A stretch of DNA of 64,000 bases from DASQPR01 sp963831705 (lineage in GTDB: Bacteria > Actinomycetota > Actinomycetes > Mycobacteriales > Micromonosporaceae), in the NCBI GenBank assembly GCA_963831705.1, contig CAWHRE010000006.1, positions 159,903 through 223,902 on the forward strand, given 5' to 3'. The notes below the pieces were generated by a model, which saw only the letters and a list, made by a program, of their open reading frames with translations, searched no databases and had not been told where the DNA came from. How positions within the stretch are numbered: position 1 is the first letter of the stretch; each line of letters opens with the position of its first letter. The translations under genes were made by a program, and so were the position numbers. Positions 43,501 through 52,046 of the stretch are shown here, one piece after another.

Positions 43501-45308
43501 CAGCGGACGTCGAAGACCGGACCTCTCGGCGTAAACGGGAGTCGCGCGCCGGCCGGCATCAGGTACGCGTGCTCACGCCGGACCCGGATCACGTCGCAAT
43601 ACCCGTCCGTGATCACCAGGATCGGCGCGGTCGCCGGAAAATCGGACGCGCGTTCGAGCAGGTTTATGGCCGGCTGAAGAACCGTTCCGCCGCGACCGAC
43701 CACCCGTACGCGACCGGCGATTTCGGCGACCGGAAGGTATCCCGCGTCGAACGCCACCGCGTCGCAGAACACGACCCGAGCGGCCGGAACGTCCCGGGCG
43801 GTCGCGTACGACGCGATCGCACCCAGCGCTTTTCCGAGCAACTTCGGGTCCATTGACCCGGACGTGTCCAGGACGACGCCGAACGTGCATCGGTCGACCA
43901 GCTCGTCCGGATAGCGCCAGCCGGGTCGCGGAATCGACGGCGTACTCGCCTGCCGGCGCGACGGCCGGGCGTACGAGCGGGAGCGTTCCGGCGACGGTAC
44001 GAACTCGTCGAACCAACGCGCAAGGCGCGCATCCCACGGCAGCGGCGGATGTTCGAGGACCCGGATCTCCTCGACCAGTCCGGCCGGAAGCAGACCGCGT
44101 GAGCTGTCGGACTGGTGATAGGCGAAGCCGGTCAGCAGCGCGCGCCGGTAGAAATCGTCGAGGTCGGAGGCGCGGCCGGGCGTACCCGACCAGGGCAGAG
44201 GCTCGCCGAGCATGTCGCCCACGCCACGGCCACGCAGCGTGGCGAGTTTGCGCAGGCGACGGAGGTCGGTCGCGATCCGCTCGTACACCGCGTCGGCGGA
44301 CAGCCCGGCAAGCTCCGCGTCGTATAGCAATCCGTCCGGCATGGCGCCGACATTCATCTCGACGAGCCAGCCGTTGATGACGTAGTCGCACGCGACATTC
44401 CACAGGTACGGGTCTCGCCCACGAAGCCGATCGCCGTGCCGGAGCGCAGCGTGCAACATCTCGTGCGCGAGTACGAATCGCCACTCTTCCTCGGTAAACG
44501 TGACGTGCGGGTTGATGTAGATCTCGCCGGCGTCAGGGGAGACGGCCGCGATCGACACGTCCCACGCCCGGGCAAGATCTGCATCGGCCACGATCGTGAA
44601 TCCCGCCGCGATGCCGCCGAGCAGCGGGTAGGACGACAGGAACCAGTTCAGCGCGCGATCCCAGATCCGCGTCGCGCGCGCCGGCCCGGAAAGCGAATCG
44701 CGAATACCACCGGCCACCTCGACGGCAGCGGTCGCCGCAGCCGCGAGGCCCCGCCCGAACGCGCCGGACCAATGCGCCGTGTCGGTGGTCGGCGAGCCGA
44801 TGTCCGGCCCGACGCCGCCGACACCACAACGTTCCAGACCGGCCGGGATCCCGCTAACCCGCCACTGCCGAGCGAGGACCTGCTCGTCCGGCGTGGGTAG
44901 GTCGGCCGGTACGAAGTCCGGCTCAGTGCCGAGCTTCACCTGCCGCTGGAATCGGGACACGGCCACGCAAGCCGCCACCCGTCCGGCATCGTCGGTCGGA
45001 GCATCGGTGCCGAGGTGCCCGAATCCGAGGTGCAGCAGGCAGTGCGCGAGCACCCAAGTCCACTCGCCCGGATCCAGCCGGACTGCCTTGCTGCACACGA
45101 TGCGACCGATCCGGTCGACGCGCGCGATCCCCCGGGCCATCTCGAGGTCACCGCTTTCGGCCAGGCTGGCCACCACGCCGGCGTACGAGAAGGCACCGGT
45201 CTGGACGCGGGTGAGCGGCCGGAACATCGGATGTGTGACCAGGCCCGACCACGCGCCGTCGAACGCGATCACGTTCGGGTCGGCGATGGCCGCGCCGCGC
45301 TTGGCCAT
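43500..45308 (-). CDS. vWA-domain protein with N-terminal metallopeptidase-like domain
   Basis: 602 residues. Residues about 260-330 hold a DUF2201-type zinc peptidase-like motif (EWRFVLAHEMLHAALRHGDRLRG, HExxHxxxxH). The last 140 residues form a von Willebrand A domain with the MIDAS start FGVVLDTSGSMDP and ITDGYCD. It partners with the MoxR-type ATPase encoded just before it (ATGA overlap). Such pairs act as metal-dependent chaperones or conflict-system effectors; the exact role is open. The stop codon touches repeat E. Confidence 0.85.
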   Translation of the reverse strand: MAKRGAAIADPNVIAFDGAWSGLVTHPMFRPLTRVQTGAFSYAGVVASLAESGDLEMARGIARVDRIGRIVCSKAVRLDPGEWTWVLAHCLLHLGFGHLGTDAPTDDAGRVAACVAVSRFQRQVKLGTEPDFVPADLPTPDEQVLARQWRVSGIPAGLERCGVGGVGPDIGSPTTDTAHWSGAFGRGLAAAATAAVEVAGGIRDSLSGPARATRIWDRALNWFLSSYPLLGGIAAGFTIVADADLARAWDVSIAAVSPDAGEIYINPHVTFTEEEWRFVLAHEMLHAALRHGDRLRGRDPYLWNVACDYVINGWLVEMNVGAMPDGLLYDAELAGLSADAVYERIATDLRRLRKLATLRGRGVGDMLGEPLPWSGTPGRASDLDDFYRRALLTGFAYHQSDSSRGLLPAGLVEEIRVLEHPPLPWDARLARWFDEFVPSPERSRSYARPSRRQASTPSIPRPGWRYPDELVDRCTFGVVLDTSGSMDPKLLGKALGAIASYATARDVPAARVVFCDAVAFDAGYLPVAEIAGRVRVVGRGGTVLQPAINLLERASDFPATAPILVITDGYCDVIRVRREHAYLMPAGARLPFTPRGPVFDVR

Positions 45309-46378
45309 CAGGCCCGCGCGGCGACCAGCCGCGGAAGGTCGCGGCTGACCTCCACCAGAAACCACGACGGGAGTACGGGCGACCCTTCGCCGTCATCCGC
45401 GATCACCAGCTGCGCGCACTCCAGCGACAACTCGGCGAGCTCCACGAGCAGCGCCTTCGACCGGTGCGCGAACTGCCGCAGCGCCGGCGTCGCGTGCTGC
45501 TTGCTGGCTGGCAGATCCTTGACGAGCCGGGCCCTGAACGTGGACGCGAGAAAGTACAGCAGATCCCGATCGTTCGGAGCGGACGGCCAGCCGACGTCGC
45601 CACGGAGGACGGCATCAAGCCCGTACCGGTGACGCGCAATTTTGACGTACCCGCAGAAAGCACTGGCGTGCGCGGGGCTGAGCGTGCCCGCGGCGAGCAA
45701 GCTCAGCGTCGCTTCGGCAATGTCCTCGCCGTAGCTGTGCAGCGCATCGGAGAGCATGTGCCAGCTGCGGGGGGTCGAGAAGACCTCCTCGATTTTCGGC
45801 GGGTTGACCCACATGTGATCGGGCCGCTCGACCAGGTAATTCGTGATCCACTCGTGGATGCCGGCGTTGCGTGCCCACGCCAGCCAATCGTCGACGCTCG
45901 CGCGAAGGTGGACGTGGACGAGCCGGTTGACGAGAGCGGACGCCATCGGGCGCGCGAGTGCATTGTCGGTCGAGCGGTTGCCGGCGCCGATCACGATCGA
46001 GCCGGCCGGTAGCTCGTACGCACCGATGCGCCGATCGAGGATCAACGAGTAGAACGCCTTCTGCACCTCTGGACTCGAAGCGTTCAGTTCGTCGAGGAAC
46101 AGGCAGTACGGCTCGTCGCGCGCGATGGATTCCGGCGGTGCGAAACGGCTGCGACCGTCGCGCAATTCCGGTACGCCGATGAGGTCCTCGGCGGCGAGCT
46201 GCGTTCCGACGAGCGTGACGCAATCGAGGCCGAGCGATTCCGCAAATGCACGGACGAGCGAGCTCTTGCCGATGCCCGGCGCACCCCACACGAAGACAGG
46301 CCGCACGACGGCTACGTGAAGCAGCAGGTCGGGCAGCTGAGAAGGGGTGACCGTGAGGGCGGACTGCACGACGACCAT
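45308..46378 (-). CDS. MoxR-type AAA+ ATPase
   Basis: 356 residues. Walker A VWGAPGIGKSSLVRAF, Walker B CLFLDELNASSPEVQKAFYSLIL (with the AAA+ sensor region GAGNRSTDNALARPMASALVNR). It remodels protein targets together with a vWA partner, here the next gene, coupled by ATGA. Divergent from the TrmB gene across a palindrome-bearing gap. Confidence 0.9.
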   Translation of the reverse strand: MVVVQSALTVTPSQLPDLLLHVAVVRPVFVWGAPGIGKSSLVRAFAESLGLDCVTLVGTQLAAEDLIGVPELRDGRSRFAPPESIARDEPYCLFLDELNASSPEVQKAFYSLILDRRIGAYELPAGSIVIGAGNRSTDNALARPMASALVNRLVHVHLRASVDDWLAWARNAGIHEWITNYLVERPDHMWVNPPKIEEVFSTPRSWHMLSDALHSYGEDIAEATLSLLAAGTLSPAHASAFCGYVKIARHRYGLDAVLRGDVGWPSAPNDRDLLYFLASTFRARLVKDLPASKQHATPALRQFAHRSKALLVELAELSLECAQLVIADDGEGSPVLPSWFLVEVSRDLPRLVAARA

Positions 46379-46415
46379 GGTCGGCTACGAACCCGTCGAA
46401 CGCACCTTCTTTTCA

Positions 46416-46436
46416 TAGTAGTTGCGTGAGCTACTA
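46416..46436. promoter_or_regulatory. Palindrome in the moxR/trmB divergent gap
   Basis: TAGTAG and CTACTA form an inverted repeat around TTGCGTGAG, between two divergent genes. A candidate TrmB operator. Confidence 0.45.
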
Positions 46437-46459
46437 CGCTTCGGCTAGCGTACCGATAT

Positions 46460-47305
46460 GTGATTGACCGGTTGAGCGCCCTGGGCTTCTCCACGCAGGA
46501 GGCCCGCGTCTACATCGCCCTGCTGCAGCAGCCGTTCGCGACCGGCTATGAGGTCGCGAAGAGCGCAGGGCTGGCTCGGGCGAACGTCTATCAAGTGCTC
46601 GCCGGGCTCACCGATCGCGGCGTCATCGACCGCGTTTCGGCGGACGCGCCCGCGCGTTTCGTCGCGCATCCACCGAGCGAGGTGCTCGGGCGGATCAAGC
46701 GAGAGACCGCCGAGTTGGCGGATGCGCTGATCACCGATCTGGCCGCGTTGACCGTGCCGGAAGAGCAGGCGTCGTTCTTCACGCTGCGCGACCGGGATGC
46801 GGTGATCGATCACGCGTCGGCCTTCGTCAGCGAGGCGCGGCAACGGGTGGCGGTCTGCGCATGGTCGAGCGACCTGGACTGGCTCGCCGGTCCGCTGCAC
46901 CTCGCGGCCGAGAACGGATGCCAGGTCGTGGTGAACGTGTTCGGCGACACCGATCTGGAAATCGGCGACGTCTACCGGCACGAGGAGCCCAGCCGTACGG
47001 TCGGCGGCCACTTGCTGACCCTCGCCGTCGACTACTCGACCGCACTCGTCGCGTCGTTCGACGGTCCGGCCGGCGCGGTATTCACCAGCCATCCAGCGCT
47101 CGTTCGGGTGGTGGAGAAGCTGATCCGCGACGAGACGTATCTCGCCGCGATCTACGAACGATTCCCCGAAGAACTCGAGGCCGCGTTCGGGAAGCACCTG
47201 GTCAAACTGCGGACGAAGGTGCTCCCACCGGAGCAGGCGTCGCGGTTGATGTCGATCGTCGGCTTCGGTGCCGAATCCGGAGCCAACATTTTGGGAGAGG
47301 ACTGA
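46460..47305 (+). CDS. TrmB-family transcriptional regulator
   Basis: 281 residues: N-terminal winged helix LSALGFSTQEARVYIALLQQPFATGYEVAKSAGLARANVYQVLAGLTDRGVI, then a coiled coil and a C-terminal effector-type domain (EEQASFFTLRDRDAVIDHASAFV...CAWSSDLDWL). TrmB proteins are mainly archaeal sugar regulators, less common in bacteria. Start GTG 46460. The adenylosuccinate synthetase-like gene starts one base after its stop codon, so the two are one operon. Confidence 0.9.
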   Translation: MIDRLSALGFSTQEARVYIALLQQPFATGYEVAKSAGLARANVYQVLAGLTDRGVIDRVSADAPARFVAHPPSEVLGRIKRETAELADALITDLAALTVPEEQASFFTLRDRDAVIDHASAFVSEARQRVAVCAWSSDLDWLAGPLHLAAENGCQVVVNVFGDTDLEIGDVYRHEEPSRTVGGHLLTLAVDYSTALVASFDGPAGAVFTSHPALVRVVEKLIRDETYLAAIYERFPEELEAAFGKHLVKLRTKVLPPEQASRLMSIVGFGAESGANILGED

Positions 47306-47306
47306 G

Positions 47307-48335
47307 ATGTCCGCGATTGTGATCGTCGATGCGTTGTGGGGCGACTCCGGCAAAGGCAAGGCCTGCGCATACCTGGCTCGCAAGCACGATGCGGCGCTGG
47401 CCGTACGGGCGGGGGTCGGCACGAATGCCGGTGCCAGCGTGACGCTGGATGACGGCACGCTGGTCAAGGCACGTCAGTTTCCGACCGGCTGGATCAATCC
47501 GCGTACGCGGGTGGCGGTCGGCTCAGGCGTCGTGGTGGATCCACTGATCGCGGCCGCCGAGATCAAACGGTTTGGCCTGGCCGGACGGGCGATGATCGAC
47601 GGTCGTTGCGCGGTGATCACGCCGGAGCACATCGCGGCCGAGCGCGCCGACACCCACCTCGCGACGGTCGTCGGATCGTCGTGTTCCGGCAGCGGGCATG
47701 CGCGCGCCGACTTCATTCTGCGACGGGCGGGGCAGGCCCGGTCGGTGGAGTCGCTGGCGCCGTACCTTGGCGACGTCGCACGCGAGGTCAACACGCTCGC
47801 CGCGGCCGGGGAGACGGTGCTGGTCGAAGGCTCGCAGGGCACGATGCTTTCGCTCGCTCTGGGCAGCGAGTACCCGTACGCAACATCGGACAACTGCACG
47901 TCAGCGGCGGCCATGGACGATGTCGGGTTGAACTGGCGGCTGGTGAGCGACGTCGTGATGGTGGTGAAGGCGATGCCGACCCGAGTCGGTGAGGGGCCAC
48001 TCCCGTTCGAGATGACGCATGAGGAGGCGGTCGCTCGGGGCATCGCCGAGTACGGCGTGAACACGGGCCGCCCGCGCCGTAAGGCCGAGCGGATCGACTT
48101 CGAGATGCTCGAGTACGCAACCATGCTGAACGGCCCGACTCAGATCGTGGTGACTTTCGGCGATCACTACGAGCCGTCGATGCGTGGTGCCCGTACCGCC
48201 GATGCCATCACGGCCCGCATGTCGGAGTTGATCCGGCAGGTGGAGGTCGTGACCGGCGCTCCGGTGACGATGATCGACACGGGGCCAGGGTTGAGCGATG
48301 TCATCGACCTCGTACCGGCTGGTGTTGGCGGTTGA
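47307..48335 (+). CDS. Short, archaeal-type adenylosuccinate synthetase-like protein
   Basis: 342 residues, about 90 shorter than bacterial PurA and close to archaeal forms. GTP/IMP site motifs are present: ALWGDSGKGKACAYLA (Asp retained, the following Glu of GDEGKGK is Ser), GVGTNAGASV, QFPTGWINP, VGSGVVVDP, LVEGSQGTMLSL, YPYATSDNCTSAA, MPTRVGEGPLPFEM, VNTGRPRRKAERIDFEM. So it may make adenylosuccinate from IMP, or act on an analogue as phage PurZ does, though PurZ lacks this Asp. AGGACTGAG lies before ATG 47307. The distal 169 bases overlap the convergent acyltransferase gene. Confidence 0.85.
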   Translation: MSAIVIVDALWGDSGKGKACAYLARKHDAALAVRAGVGTNAGASVTLDDGTLVKARQFPTGWINPRTRVAVGSGVVVDPLIAAAEIKRFGLAGRAMIDGRCAVITPEHIAAERADTHLATVVGSSCSGSGHARADFILRRAGQARSVESLAPYLGDVAREVNTLAAAGETVLVEGSQGTMLSLALGSEYPYATSDNCTSAAAMDDVGLNWRLVSDVVMVVKAMPTRVGEGPLPFEMTHEEAVARGIAEYGVNTGRPRRKAERIDFEMLEYATMLNGPTQIVVTFGDHYEPSMRGARTADAITARMSELIRQVEVVTGAPVTMIDTGPGLSDVIDLVPAGVGG

Positions 48336-49468
48336 TCTTCGGCTTCCACTGGGCGCGCTCTCGTGCGTGCCCAGCGGAGCACCGCAACGGGTGCGCCCAG
48401 CGCGGCCCGCACCCAGCGCTTGAGCGTCGGCGCGAATCGGCGCTCGACGTATCGGTTGATCAGCCACGCGACGACCAGCATCAGTGCGAGGGTGCCCAGG
48501 AACAGCACCGGCCCGGGTACGGTGTCGTCGAGCGATTTGAGGATCGCCCAGCCGATGAACTCGTGCACGAGATAGAGCGGATATGTCATCGCACCGGCCA
48601 CGCCGAGCCACTTCCAGTCGGCCTTGAGCCAGCCGAGCGCGATCGCGCCGACCAGGAGATAGAAGACGGCAAGTGCCACCACGGCCGGCCACTGCGCGAT
48701 CTGCGCGTGGAGGTGGGTATTCGAGCCGTCGAGCGTACGAAGCACCGGCGGCACACCCAATGCGTAGCTCGCCACCACGTAGACCCACAACAGCGGCTTC
48801 GAGCCGTAACGCCGCATCAGATAGAACGCGACGCCGGCCACGAAGAACGGCGCGTAGTCAGCGATTGGCATCGTGTCCCACTTGCCGCCGAGTTCCCGCC
48901 CGATGACGGACGCGACCAGCCACGCGCCGCAGAACGTGGCGACCCGCCGATAGTTCGCTCCACGCCACACGACGATCGCGAACAGCACGTAGAAGTGCAG
49001 TTCGATCCAGAGCGTCCAGTACACGGCGTCGACCGACGGCAGGTCATAGCCACTCTGGAACATGGTGAAGTTCACCGCCACGTCCGACCACGGCAGCGCG
49101 GATTGACCCGGCCATAGCAGCAGTACGGCGGTGGTGAGCACGATCGCGAACCAGTACGCCGGATAGAGCCGCGTGATCCGGGACGTGACGAACTCGCCGA
49201 GCGTGTGTCCGATGCTGCTCATGCAGATCACGAAGCCGCTGATCAGGAAGAACAGCTCCACGCCGAGCCAGCCGTACGCGGCGACCGGATACAGAGCCGG
49301 CACCTGTGCGTACGGTGTCAGTGACGCTCCGTGTCCAAATGCGACGTAATGCCATGAGACCACGAGCAATGCGGCGACCAGGCGAAGGCCGTCGAGGATT
49401 CGGATTCTCGGGTGGTGGCTCGTGGCCGTCGGCATCGGCGCGTATGTGGTTGCGGCAAGCGTCGTCAT
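48167..49468 (-). CDS. Acyltransferase 3-family membrane protein
   Basis: 433 residues, about ten membrane helices: RIRILDGLRLVAALLVVSWHY (with the His of the family), GWLGVELFFLISGFVICMSS, FVTSRITRLYPAYWFA and WTLWIELHFY. These enzymes O-acylate sugars or wall polymers at the membrane. The last 60 or so residues form a basic tail, and reading continues to a stop at 48167 inside the convergent gene; only the part before about 48335 looks conserved. ATG 49468 is used, with GGACGGAACG before it. Confidence 0.88.
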   Translation of the reverse strand: MTTLAATTYAPMPTATSHHPRIRILDGLRLVAALLVVSWHYVAFGHGASLTPYAQVPALYPVAAYGWLGVELFFLISGFVICMSSIGHTLGEFVTSRITRLYPAYWFAIVLTTAVLLLWPGQSALPWSDVAVNFTMFQSGYDLPSVDAVYWTLWIELHFYVLFAIVVWRGANYRRVATFCGAWLVASVIGRELGGKWDTMPIADYAPFFVAGVAFYLMRRYGSKPLLWVYVVASYALGVPPVLRTLDGSNTHLHAQIAQWPAVVALAVFYLLVGAIALGWLKADWKWLGVAGAMTYPLYLVHEFIGWAILKSLDDTVPGPVLFLGTLALMLVVAWLINRYVERRFAPTLKRWVRAALGAPVAVLRWARTRARPVEAEDQPPTPAGTRSMTSLNPGPVSIIVTGAPVTTSTCRINSDMRAVMASAVRAPRIDGS

Positions 49469-49612
49469 CGTTCCGTCCGTGGTAGGCAGGACCAAGTCCT
49501 ACCCACCGAACCCATGCCTAACCCTCGCGTTGCATCAGTAATGGCTTTCAAGTACCTATGAAGCATTTGTACGTGCTCGAAAACTCGATCGTCGGGGTCG
49601 CGCGGCATCACC

Positions 49613-49618
49613 TACGCT
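49613..49618 (+). promoter_or_regulatory. -10 box TACGCT for the methyltransferase
   Basis: TACGCT, six bases, then ATG 49625. Confidence 0.55.
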
Positions 49619-49624
49619 GCGGCG

Positions 49625-50401
49625 ATGGACCTCTTCGCGATTACGGCGAGTAACCGGGCCGGCTGGAATCACCTTGCGACGCGACGTCCCGGAATGCCGG
49701 CCGAACTGTTCGCGTCGGGTGGCCACGTATTGGAGCCGTACGAGATCGAGCTCGCCGGCGACGTCGCCGGTCGACGGGTGCTACAACTCGCCTGCTCGAT
49801 GGGGGACGAGGTGCTGTCCTGGGCGAATCTCGGCGCGCTCGCAATCGGCATCGACATTTCCGATGTGGCGATCGAGGTCGCGCGAGGCAAGGCCACCGAG
49901 GCCGGAATCGAGGCGGAGTTCCAGGCCGCCGACATGTTCGCGCTCCCGACCGACCTGAGCGGCTTCGACCTCGTCTATTTCAGCTGGGGTGCGATCTGTT
50001 GGGTGCCGGACCTGCGCCGGTTCGCGAGCATCGTGGCCTCACGGATGCGCCCGGGCGGCAGCGTCCTGATGTCCGAACATCATCCGCTCTGGGAGGTGCT
50101 CGGCGTCCGCGGTGCCAACCACGTTGAGGTCAACGGCAACTACTTTGGGCGTACGACGCCTGATGTCGACAACGACGATGACAAGCGCCCGGTCGGTGCT
50201 CGGGGCGAGTCGGATGCGCCGTCGCTGACATCGTTCGTCTGGCCGGTCGCCGATGTCGTGTCCGCGTTCATCGGCGCCGGATTGCGGATCGACGCCCTGT
50301 ACGAGCTTCCGGAGCCGGAACTGTATCGCGGCCTCGGTGCTGAGGCGGCGTACCTTCCGGCGATCTATGTGATCAAGGCGACGAAGCCAGGCCGAAGTTG
50401 A
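49625..50401 (+). CDS. Class I SAM-dependent methyltransferase
   Basis: 258 residues: RRVLQLACSMGDEVLSWANLGA (motif I with Gly-Cys altered to ACSMGD), AIGIDISDVAIEVAR, EFQAADMFALP, FDLVYFSWGAICWVPDLRRFASIV, RMRPGGSVLMSEHHP. A Methyltransf_25-type core with a C-terminal substrate-binding part. Likely leaderless from TACGCT. The TGA stop (50399-50401) comes from repeat copy F. Substrate unknown. Confidence 0.87.
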   Translation: MDLFAITASNRAGWNHLATRRPGMPAELFASGGHVLEPYEIELAGDVAGRRVLQLACSMGDEVLSWANLGALAIGIDISDVAIEVARGKATEAGIEAEFQAADMFALPTDLSGFDLVYFSWGAICWVPDLRRFASIVASRMRPGGSVLMSEHHPLWEVLGVRGANHVEVNGNYFGRTTPDVDNDDDKRPVGARGESDAPSLTSFVWPVADVVSAFIGAGLRIDALYELPEPELYRGLGAEAAYLPAIYVIKATKPGRS

Positions 50402-50458
50402 TCCTGGAGTTACTCGCACGACACGCCGTCGATGCGTCAACTAACTCCAGGATCAACT
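50395..50458 (-). repeat. Palindromic 3'-end repeat, copy F (short form, inverted)
   Basis: 64 bp. Arms AAGTTGATCCTGGAGTTA and CAACTAACTCCAGGATCAACT. Read on the minus strand its core is TTGACGCATCGACGGCGTG, matching copies A and E. It provides the methyltransferase stop codon and lies 16 bases from the convergent kinase stop. Confidence 0.92.
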
Positions 50459-50474
50459 GGGTTTCTGGCAGCGG

Positions 50475-51071
50475 TTAGCGCGCGTCGGCTGTGGTCAAGG
50501 TGGGGAGGGACCTCGGGGTTGGGGCCTGGGCCAGGAAGGCTTTGATCTGTGCGGCGCAGGCGGCCGGGTCGTTTTCCAACGTGTCCAGTTCGATGTCGTA
50601 GCGCATGTTGTCGTGCACGATCGGGAACTGGAATGCCGCCAGGCCGATCGGTCGATTGCCGCGTTCGCGCTCGCGTCGTTCCAACTCCTCCAGCGGACAC
50701 TGAAGGCCCACGAGGACGACATCGAACGGCGCGAACGTTGCAACGCAGTCGGCCAGCCGCCAACGCTCGCCCATCACGTAGTCGACGATGACGTTGTTGC
50801 CGGCCGCGGCGAATCCGGCAACGGCACGATGGAAACCCATGATCGTGCGCTGCAGTACGACCGCGAATTCGTCCGCGGACCAGTTCTTACCGGCGCCCAT
50901 CAGCCGGAAGCGGTCGATCGCGAAGTGGAAGTACGGCTGATCGAGCTGAAGTTGCAGGCTTGCCGCGATCGAAGACTTGCCGGAGCTGGACGTGCCGTTG
51001 AGGATCACGATCTGTCCGGGCGCGGGCGCTTCGAGCTGCGGGTGCAGGTCATGGTCGATAGCGAATGTCAC
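50475..51071 (-). CDS. Chloramphenicol phosphotransferase-like P-loop kinase
   Basis: 198 residues, CPT family (PF07931-type): GQIVILNGTSSSGKSSIAASLQLQL (Walker A GTSSSGKSS), FHFAIDRFRLMG with the catalytic Asp, VIVDYVMGERW, and LVGLQCPLEELERRERERGNRPIGLA with Arg lid residues. In Streptomyces venezuelae the type enzyme phosphorylates chloramphenicol; many relatives have unknown substrates. No drug gene adjoins, so the substrate is left open. Confidence 0.88.
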   Translation of the reverse strand: MTFAIDHDLHPQLEAPAPGQIVILNGTSSSGKSSIAASLQLQLDQPYFHFAIDRFRLMGAGKNWSADEFAVVLQRTIMGFHRAVAGFAAAGNNVIVDYVMGERWRLADCVATFAPFDVVLVGLQCPLEELERRERERGNRPIGLAAFQFPIVHDNMRYDIELDTLENDPAACAAQIKAFLAQAPTPRSLPTLTTADAR

Positions 51072-51103
51072 CCGACGATTTTCGTTGCCAAGTGGTTACG
51101 GCG

Positions 51104-51140
51104 CCACCCCCGGACAGATAAAACTGCTGTCCGGGGGTGG
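51104..51140 (-). terminator. Strong hairpin after the SGNH hydrolase gene
   Basis: CCACCCCCGGACAG and CTGTCCGGGGGTGG pair over 14 bp with loop ATAAAACTG. It lies 26 bases after the lipase stop and before the CPT-like gene. Confidence 0.8.
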
Positions 51141-51165
51141 CCAGTTGCGGATTTGATGCGGTGCG

Positions 51166-51969
51166 TCAGCCCGCGGCGGTCGTGAACGCCGGCAGGTAAC
51201 CGCCGGACTGACCAGCGGCGGTCGGGTGGTACGACTCGGTGATGTCCGTGATGTTCAGCGAGTGCAGCCAGTTCGTCCCGCTGCCGCACAGCTGGTGACC
51301 GGCCGCGAAGCTGCTGCGTACATCGCTGAACGTGAAGCCGTGCTGCGAAGCTGCCGTGCTGATCACACCATCGACAAGGTTGATGCCCTCGTCGATCTTC
51401 GCGTGTGAGGTCGAGCTCAGCCCGATGCAAAACGTGCCGAGCTGGTAGAAGACCGGATAGTCGAGAACCACGACGCGCGCGTTCGGCGCGTGCGAGCGGA
51501 TGTCGTTGTAGACCGTGTTGAGGGAGCCGGGCAGCGTGCTCTGCGCGTAGTTCTCGGCCGACTGGACCGCGGCAACGCACGAACTGGTGCCGTCGAGCGC
51601 GCACGTCTCCATGATGTTCGCGAAGCCGACATCGTTGCCGCCGATCGTGATGCTGACCAGCGTCGTGCTTGAGCTGAGCGCGGACAGCTGGCTGCTGATC
51701 ACCGTGGACGTGGTGGCGCCGGAGCAGGCCACCGAGGTGTACGTCGCGGGCGAGTGCGCGGCGGCCCAGAGTGCCGAGTACGCATTCGGGCTGCGGTCGC
51801 AGGAACCGCTGGAGGAGATGTAGCTGCCGGCGCCGACACCGGATGAGTAGGAGTCGCCGAGCGCGACGTAGTGGACGTTGCTCGCGGCGTTGGCCGGAAC
51901 GGCCGCGATCAGGATGCCGATCGCCGCGGCGAAGCTGATGGAGACACTGATGAGACGGGAGTGGCGCAC
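51166..51969 (-). CDS. Secreted SGNH/GDSL hydrolase (Streptomyces-type lipase)
   Basis: 267 residues. Signal peptide of about 31 residues (LISVSISFAAAIGILIAAVPANAA). SGNH blocks: VALGDSYSSGVGAG (Ser in GDSYSSG), SVACSGATTS, SITIGGNDVGFA (Gly, Asn) and HSLNITDITESYHPTAAGQSGGY (Asp and His). Several Cys pairs suggest disulfides. An extracellular lipase or esterase. GGAGG 7 bases before GTG 51969 sets the start; an upstream in-frame ATG would add residues with no signal character. A strong hairpin follows the stop. Confidence 0.92.
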   Translation of the reverse strand: MRHSRLISVSISFAAAIGILIAAVPANAASNVHYVALGDSYSSGVGAGSYISSSGSCDRSPNAYSALWAAAHSPATYTSVACSGATTSTVISSQLSALSSSTTLVSITIGGNDVGFANIMETCALDGTSSCVAAVQSAENYAQSTLPGSLNTVYNDIRSHAPNARVVVLDYPVFYQLGTFCIGLSSTSHAKIDEGINLVDGVISTAASQHGFTFSDVRSSFAAGHQLCGSGTNWLHSLNITDITESYHPTAAGQSGGYLPAFTTAAG

Positions 51970-52046
51970 GTAGTCCTCCGGGGGGAGAGGGAAACCAGGC
52001 GCCATATATATAGCATCATGTCTATATGTAACGAAAGGGGGGAGAT

